Shown: positions 59,701 through 64,000 of the stretch, one piece after another | Layout of the letters: every line of letters begins with the position of its first letter | Position numbering within the stretch: position 1 is the first letter of the stretch | Source: Sporichthya brevicatena | Lineage (GTDB): Bacteria; Actinomycetota; Actinomycetes; Sporichthyales; Sporichthyaceae | DNA length: 64,000 bases | NCBI RefSeq assembly: GCF_039525035.1 | Contig: NZ_BAAAHE010000007.1 | Span: forward strand, 186,001-250,000 | Direction of reading: 5' to 3' | The notes under the pieces: generated by a model | Databases searched by the model: none | What the model saw: only the letters and a program-made list of their open reading frames with translations | Told to the model about the DNA's origin: nothing | Position numbers and translations under genes: made by a program

Positions 59701-61349
59701 GCGGCCCCGACGAGCGCCGGCCGTTCCCCGAGGTCGACGACGCCCACCTGCGGCTCTCGCGCACGCGCACCTGGGGCGGGTTGGAGACCGACGGGGCGTA
59801 CGGGCCGGCGGAGCCGGACGAGATTTACGTCGAGAACCTCGGCGACCCGGGCCAGTTCCCGTTCGCGCGCGGGTCGTACCCGCAGATGTACCGCAGCCGG
59901 ATGTGGACCCAGCGCACGATCGTCGGGTACGGGACTCCCGCCGACACCCGCGCCGGGCTGGAGGCCGCCCGCGCCCAGGGCGCGACTGGCCTCGACGTCG
60001 TCCTCGACACGCTGAGCCAGGAGGCGCTCGACCCGGACCACCCGATGTTCGGGCCCGAGGTCGGCAGTGAGGGCTGCTCGCTGACCTGGCTGCCGGACCT
60101 GGAGGTCCTGCTCGACGGCATCGACCTGACGACGACCGACATCGCGTGGCACGCCACCGTCGGGCTGTACCCGTTGGTTCTGGCTTACGCCGAGCAGCAG
60201 GGCTACGACCTGACGCGGCTTCAGGGGTCGCACATGCCCGACCACGTGACGCTCACCCTGTCCGGGTACGGCGAGAAGCTGCTGCCCGTCGATCTGGCGC
60301 AGCGGGCGACCGTGGACGTGTTGGAGCACGTCGCCCGGTACACGCCGCGGTGGGCGACGGGGTTCCCGCAGTGCTACAACCTGCGCGAGCGGGGCCTGAC
60401 GCCGGTCTCGGAGATCGCGGTCGGGATGGCGATCGTCAACCAGACCCTCGCTGACCTCGCGGTGCGTGGCATCGACGTCGATCAGATCGCGCCGTCGATG
60501 GCGTGGGTCTCGACAGCGGACGTGGACCTGTTCGAGGAGGTCGCGAAGTTCCGCGCGCTGCGCCGGGTGTGGGCGCGCACGATGCGGGACCGGTTCGGTT
60601 CGCAGGACGTCCGCAGCCAGCGGTTGCGCATCGCGTGCCACACCTCGGGTCGTTCGCTGCCGTACCAGCAGCCGCTGAACAACCTGGCGCGGGCGACGGT
60701 CCAGACGCTCGCCGCGATCCTCGGTGGGGTGCAGTCGGTCGAGACGTGCACCTACGACGAGCCGGTGTCCATCCCGACCCCGGAGGCGCGTGAGCTCGCG
60801 ATCCGCACCCAGCAGATCCTCGCCCACGAGGTCGGGGCCGCGCGGACCGCGGACCCGCTCGGCGGCAGCTGGTACGTCGAGGCGCTGACCGACGAGCTCG
60901 AGGCCGCGGCGCTCAAGCTGCTCGGCGAGATCGAGGCGCAGGGCCTGCTGCCGGCGGTCGGGTCGGGCCGGCTCGAGGAGCTGATCGACGATCACAACCA
61001 CCGCGTCGAGCGGGAGATGCAGGCCGGGGAGCGGCTCAAGGTCGGGGTCAACGCGTTCCGCCCGACGCACTTCACCCCGCCGCCGCGGTTCCAGGTCGAT
61101 CACGCCGCGGTCGCTGCCCACCTCGCGGCGTTCCGCGAGCGCAAGGCGGCGCGGGACCTCGAACCGGTGCGAACCGCGCTGCGCGACGTCCGCGGCGCGA
61201 CCGCGGCCGGGGAGAACGCCGTCCCCGCGATGGTGCGCGCCTTCGCCGCCCTCGCCACCACCGGAGAGGTGTGGGGCGCGTTCCGGCTCGGCCTCGGCCA
61301 CCCCTACGACCCGTTCGGCGCGACGGAACCGCCCGTCCCGCTTGATTGA
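59697..61349 (+). CDS. acyl-CoA mutase large subunit, atypical active site
   Basis: The 550-residue protein has the TIM-barrel catalytic domain of the methylmalonyl-CoA mutase family, with strong matches such as 'CHTSGRSLPYQQPLNNLAR', 'GGVQSVETCTYDE' and 'ADPLGGSWYVE'. The equivalent of Tyr89 is kept (Tyr78), but the carboxylate-binding Arg207 is Thr187 and the active-site His244 is Asn228 in my alignment. It therefore should not be a methylmalonyl-CoA mutase. It moves a carbon group in another acyl-CoA, with adenosylcobalamin from the preceding subunit. The CoA-ligase gene shares a base with its stop. Confidence 0.88.
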   Translation: MSGPDERRPFPEVDDAHLRLSRTRTWGGLETDGAYGPAEPDEIYVENLGDPGQFPFARGSYPQMYRSRMWTQRTIVGYGTPADTRAGLEAARAQGATGLDVVLDTLSQEALDPDHPMFGPEVGSEGCSLTWLPDLEVLLDGIDLTTTDIAWHATVGLYPLVLAYAEQQGYDLTRLQGSHMPDHVTLTLSGYGEKLLPVDLAQRATVDVLEHVARYTPRWATGFPQCYNLRERGLTPVSEIAVGMAIVNQTLADLAVRGIDVDQIAPSMAWVSTADVDLFEEVAKFRALRRVWARTMRDRFGSQDVRSQRLRIACHTSGRSLPYQQPLNNLARATVQTLAAILGGVQSVETCTYDEPVSIPTPEARELAIRTQQILAHEVGAARTADPLGGSWYVEALTDELEAAALKLLGEIEAQGLLPAVGSGRLEELIDDHNHRVEREMQAGERLKVGVNAFRPTHFTPPPRFQVDHAAVAAHLAAFRERKAARDLEPVRTALRDVRGATAAGENAVPAMVRAFAALATTGEVWGAFRLGLGHPYDPFGATEPPVPLD

Positions 61350-62974
61350 TGGAGCCTCAGATGCCGTTGTCGTACGTCGAGGCCGACCGGTCGGTGGAGC
61401 TGCGCGACATCACCGTCGGCGGGGTGCTGCGGGAGGCCGCGGCCGAGGTGCCGGACGCCCCGGCGTTGCTGAACGGGGCCGCGGACCCGGCCGAACGGCG
61501 GCGCTGGACCTATGCCGAGCTCCTCGCGGCGGCGGAGAACGTGGCCGCCCGCCTGCTGGAACACCTGGAACCGGGGGAGCGGCTCGCGATCTGGTCGGTG
61601 AACCTCGCCGAGTGGGAGCTGGTCCAGTTCGGGGCGGCGCTGGCCGGGATCCCCGTCGTCGCGATCAACCCCGCCTACACCGCCGCGGAACTGGAGTACG
61701 TGCTCGGCCAGTCCGGGTCCGTCGCGATCGTCCTCGGGCCGCCGCACCGGGGGACCGACCCCGCCGTCGAGCTCGCGAAGGTGCGCGACCGCCTGCCCGC
61801 ACTGCGCGCGACGTTCACGCTCGACGCCGGCAGCGACCTGTTCGCGTCGGGGCCCCCGGCGACGCTCCCGGACGTCGACCCGTCGAGCCTGGCGATGATG
61901 CAGTACACCTCCGGCACCACCGGCCGGCCCAAGGGCGCGATGCTGTCCCATCGTTCGCTCTGCAACAACTCGCGGCTGTTCAACCGCCGCCTCGGCCTCG
62001 ACGGCGCGGGATCGTGGGTGAACGCGATGCCGATGTTCCACATCGGCGGCTCGTCGTTCGGGGCCATCGGGTCGATGTGGAGCCGGGCCGCGCACATCAT
62101 CACGACCTTCGACCCCGCGCTCATGCTCGAGCTGATCGAGACCGAGCGGCCGGCGTTCCTCCCCAGCGTCCCGACGATGCTGCTCGCGATGTCCGAGCAC
62201 CCCGATTTCGCCAAGCGCGACCACTCCTCGATCCAGGTGATCATGGCCGGCTCGACGACGATCCCGGCCGAGCTGATCCGCCGGGTGGAGAAGGAGTGGG
62301 GCGCGAACTTCGTCCCCTGCTACGGCCAGACCGAGTGCAGCGGCGTCATCGTGCAGGGGATGCCGACCGACAGCCCCGAGGACAAGTCCGCGTGGGCAGG
62401 CCGGCCGCTGGAGCAGGTCGAGGTCCGCGTCGTCGAGCCCGCGACCGGGCAGGTCGTCCCGCACGGTGAGGTCGGGGAGTTCCACGTCCGCGGCTACACG
62501 ACGATGGACGGCTACTTCGGGATGCCGGCCGAGACCGCGGCGACGCTCGACGCCGACGGGTGGCTGCACACCGGCGACCTCGGCGTCATGGATCCCCGTG
62601 GCTACTGTCAGGTGACGGGGCGTCTGAAGGACATGATCATCCGTGGTGGGGAGAACATCTATCCCCGCGAGATCGAGGACCGACTCGTCGAGCACCCCGC
62701 GATCAGCGAGGTCGCCGTGATCGGCGTCCCCGACGAACGCATGGGCGAGGAGGTCGCCGCCGTCGTCCGCCTCGCCCCCGGCGCCGAGCCCGACCCCGAG
62801 GCCTGGCGCGCCTTCGCCCGGGAGGCCCTCGCCGGCCCGAAGGTCCCCCGCCGCTGGTTCGTCGTCGACGCGATGCCGACGACCCCGTCGGGGAAGATCC
62901 AGAAGTTCCGGCTCCCCGATCTCCTCTCGGACCCCGCCGCCGCCCGCGACGTCACACCTCCGAGGCCCGCGTAG
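61349..62974 (+). CDS. AMP-binding acyl-CoA ligase
   Basis: The 541-residue protein has the adenylation core 'YTSGTTGRPKGAMLSH' (about 190-205), 'CYGQTECSG' (about 329-337), 'GWLHTGDLG' and 'RLKDMIIRGGENIYPREIE', and the C-terminal Lys motif 'TPSGKIQKF'. It activates a carboxylic acid to its CoA thioester with ATP. ATG 61349 shares a base with the mutase stop; ATG 61361 is an alternative. It ends the EthD-ferredoxin-B12-mutase-ligase operon. It presumably makes the CoA ester that the mutase rearranges. Confidence 0.92.
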   Translation: MEPQMPLSYVEADRSVELRDITVGGVLREAAAEVPDAPALLNGAADPAERRRWTYAELLAAAENVAARLLEHLEPGERLAIWSVNLAEWELVQFGAALAGIPVVAINPAYTAAELEYVLGQSGSVAIVLGPPHRGTDPAVELAKVRDRLPALRATFTLDAGSDLFASGPPATLPDVDPSSLAMMQYTSGTTGRPKGAMLSHRSLCNNSRLFNRRLGLDGAGSWVNAMPMFHIGGSSFGAIGSMWSRAAHIITTFDPALMLELIETERPAFLPSVPTMLLAMSEHPDFAKRDHSSIQVIMAGSTTIPAELIRRVEKEWGANFVPCYGQTECSGVIVQGMPTDSPEDKSAWAGRPLEQVEVRVVEPATGQVVPHGEVGEFHVRGYTTMDGYFGMPAETAATLDADGWLHTGDLGVMDPRGYCQVTGRLKDMIIRGGENIYPREIEDRLVEHPAISEVAVIGVPDERMGEEVAAVVRLAPGAEPDPEAWRAFAREALAGPKVPRRWFVVDAMPTTPSGKIQKFRLPDLLSDPAAARDVTPPRPA

Positions 62975-62978
62975 GGCA

Positions 62979-62993
62979 GCAGCAAAGTGCTGC
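62979..62993. promoter_or_regulatory. toxin-antitoxin operator candidate GCAGCA-N3-TGCTGC
   Basis: This short palindrome lies just upstream of the antitoxin -10, where antitoxins of this type usually bind to regulate themselves. Confidence 0.45.
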
Positions 62994-63002
62994 AACTGTC
63001 GC

Positions 63003-63008
63003 TAGAAT
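63003..63008 (+). promoter_or_regulatory. leaderless -10 element (TAGAAT) for the antitoxin gene
   Basis: TAGAAT ends 6 bases before ATG 63015. Confidence 0.55.
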
Positions 63009-63014
63009 GCTGAC

Positions 63015-63248
63015 ATGGCCTCGATCACCGTCCGCGACCTTCCCGACGACGCGCGGGACGAGCTGGCAGCGCGCGCAGCTCGCAGCGGGCGTTCTCTGCA
63101 GGAGTATCTGCGCCTTCAGCTGATCGCGCTCAGTCGACGCCCCGACCCGGAGACCTTCGCCGCTTCGGTTCGTGAGCGGAAGCGGCGCACCGGAAGCACC
63201 GTGTCCACGGAGGACATCCTCGCGGCGCGAGATGCCGATCGCCGGTGA
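63015..63248 (+). CDS. vapB: VapB/FitA-type antitoxin
   Basis: The 77-residue protein has an N-terminal ribbon-helix-helix DNA-binding domain: 'ASITVRDLPDDARDEL' then 'RSLQEYLRLQL', the FitA pattern. The C-terminal part wraps the toxin. The start is set by a leaderless -10. The toxin gene overlaps the stop by 4 bases (GTGA), the usual type II arrangement. Confidence 0.9.
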   Translation: MASITVRDLPDDARDELAARAARSGRSLQEYLRLQLIALSRRPDPETFAASVRERKRRTGSTVSTEDILAARDADRR

Positions 63249-63646
63249 CGGTGGTCGTCGATGCGTCCGTGGTCGTTGCCGCGCTGATCGACAGCGGTCC
63301 AACCGGGACGTGGGCGGACGCGCTGCTGGACGGGGACGACCTCGCCGCGCCTCACCTGATGCAGGTCGAGGCCGCGAACATTCTTCGCCGTTGTGAGATC
63401 ACCGGTGCCGTCGAGAAGGACACAGCGGTGCTGGCTCACGCCGACCTGCTTGCGCTGCGGGTCGCCCGATTCCCCTACGACCCCTTCGCGGATCGCGTTT
63501 GGGAACTCCGGCACAACCTGACTGCCTACGACGCGCTGTACGTCGCCGTCGCGGAGGCGCTCGGCGCCGATCTCGCGACACTTGACCGACGTCTGGCCTC
63601 AGCCACCGGACCGCGGTGCGGTTTCCTCGTGCCGCCCACGGCCTGA
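63245..63646 (+). CDS. vapC: VapC-type PIN-domain toxin ribonuclease
   Basis: The 133-residue protein has the PIN active-site acids: Asp6 in 'VVVDASVV', Glu42 in 'LMQVEAANIL' and Asp in 'TAYDALYVA' near residue 97. VapC toxins cleave tRNA or rRNA with magnesium when free of antitoxin. The length is normal and no frameshift is seen, so the pair looks intact. It marks the end of the catabolic block. Confidence 0.92.
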   Translation: MTVVVDASVVVAALIDSGPTGTWADALLDGDDLAAPHLMQVEAANILRRCEITGAVEKDTAVLAHADLLALRVARFPYDPFADRVWELRHNLTAYDALYVAVAEALGADLATLDRRLASATGPRCGFLVPPTA

Positions 63647-63654
63647 CGTAAGTC

Positions 63655-64000
63655 TCAGCGGGAGGCGCGGCCCAGGTGGGGGAGTTCGTCCGGGGAGATC
63701 TCGCGGACGACGGTGTGCTCCTCGCCGAGGTGGACCTCCTCGCCGGTGAGGAGGCCGGTGTCCGGGTCGATCGGCCAGACGATCAGCGACTGGTACGTGA
63801 CGTGGTACCAGCGGCCCGGCTCGACGGGGGTGGAGACGCGACCGAGGAGGTCGGCCCCGTCGAGGACGTGGTGGATGACGCCGTCGGTGACGACGGTCGA
63901 CGCGTCCGCCACGACGCGGGAGAGCACGTAGTCGAGCCGGTTCTTCCCGCTGCCGCACAGGGCGTCGTAGAACCCGCGGACCTGACCGGTGCCGTCGAGC
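63655..64000 (-). CDS. SnoaL-like (NTF2-fold) protein, C-terminal part (5' end outside window)
   Basis: The frame is open to the window edge. The visible 114 residues have the NTF2 pattern 'RGFYDALCGSGKNRLDYVL' then 'VTDGVIHHVLDGADLLGRV' and 'YHVTYQSLIVWPIDPDTGLLTGE'. It is the third NTF2-fold gene in the window. Function is not assignable without the start. Confidence 0.7.
   Translation of the reverse strand, partial: LDGTGQVRGFYDALCGSGKNRLDYVLSRVVADASTVVTDGVIHHVLDGADLLGRVSTPVEPGRWYHVTYQSLIVWPIDPDTGLLTGEEVHLGEEHTVVREISPDELPHLGRASR

Noticed and set aside
59697-61349. Ordinary methylmalonyl-CoA mutase
   Set aside because: The carboxylate-binding Arg and the active-site His are both replaced in my alignment.

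Overview
The window is high-G+C chromosomal DNA from an actinomycete. The signs are actinobacterial leaderless promoters, an F420-type luciferase-like oxidoreductase, several TetR regulators and P450s, an LmeA-like lipid-binding protein, a mycothiol-synthase-like GNAT and GTG/TTG starts. A Frankiales/Sporichthya-like host is my guess; nothing here fixes the genus. About 72 protein genes are supported. I saw no rRNA, tRNA, CRISPR array, prophage or insertion sequence.

Layout. 0-10 kb: the end of an SDR gene, a thioesterase and a hemerythrin protein, then a small regulon of a P450, a TetR regulator and two near-duplicate secreted cholesterol-oxidase-like flavoproteins. A 26-bp palindrome sits just upstream of the P450 and of both flavoproteins. 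10-16 kb: a glycogen module (GlgX, amylo-1,6-glucosidase-like protein, GT4 glycosyltransferase). 16-30 kb: mixed housekeeping genes, including enoyl-CoA hydratase, thiolase, PAP2 phosphatase, CBS-BON protein, lactate permease, a deacetylase-like lipoprotein and a molybdopterin oxidoreductase. 30-46 kb: an accessory catabolic and transport block with an F420-type oxidoreductase, two NTF2-fold proteins (one epoxide-hydrolase-like), a lipocalin-like protein, a FAD monooxygenase, and a branched-chain-type ABC importer with a fused permease and three accessory membrane proteins. Each of the importer's two ATPase genes is followed by a histidine phosphatase gene. 45-54 kb: P450, 2-oxoacid dehydrogenase E1 alpha/beta, SDR, Rieske oxygenase, regulators and membrane proteins. 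54-63 kb: a second set of paralogues (solute-binding protein, P450, lipocalin-like protein), then an operon of an EthD-like protein, a vertebrate-type [2Fe-2S] ferredoxin, a B12-binding subunit, an unusual acyl-CoA mutase and an acyl-CoA ligase. A VapBC-type toxin-antitoxin pair and a partial NTF2-like gene close the window.

How the genes may work together. The 30-62 kb genes look like one uptake and degradation system for an unknown hydrophobic, probably isoprenoid- or steroid-like compound: import, oxygenation by P450, Rieske and FAD enzymes, epoxide or alkene hydration, CoA activation, B12-dependent carbon-skeleton rearrangement, then beta-oxidation-type steps. A palindrome AGTC-N8-GACT lies in the promoters of the importer operon, the P450/E1 divergent pair and the mutase operon, and a one-mismatch version precedes the first lipocalin-like gene, so these units may be co-regulated. 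The mutase lacks the methylmalonyl carboxylate-binding arginine and has Asn where methylmalonyl-CoA mutase has its active-site histidine, so its substrate is probably new. The substrate and regulator assignments are inference.
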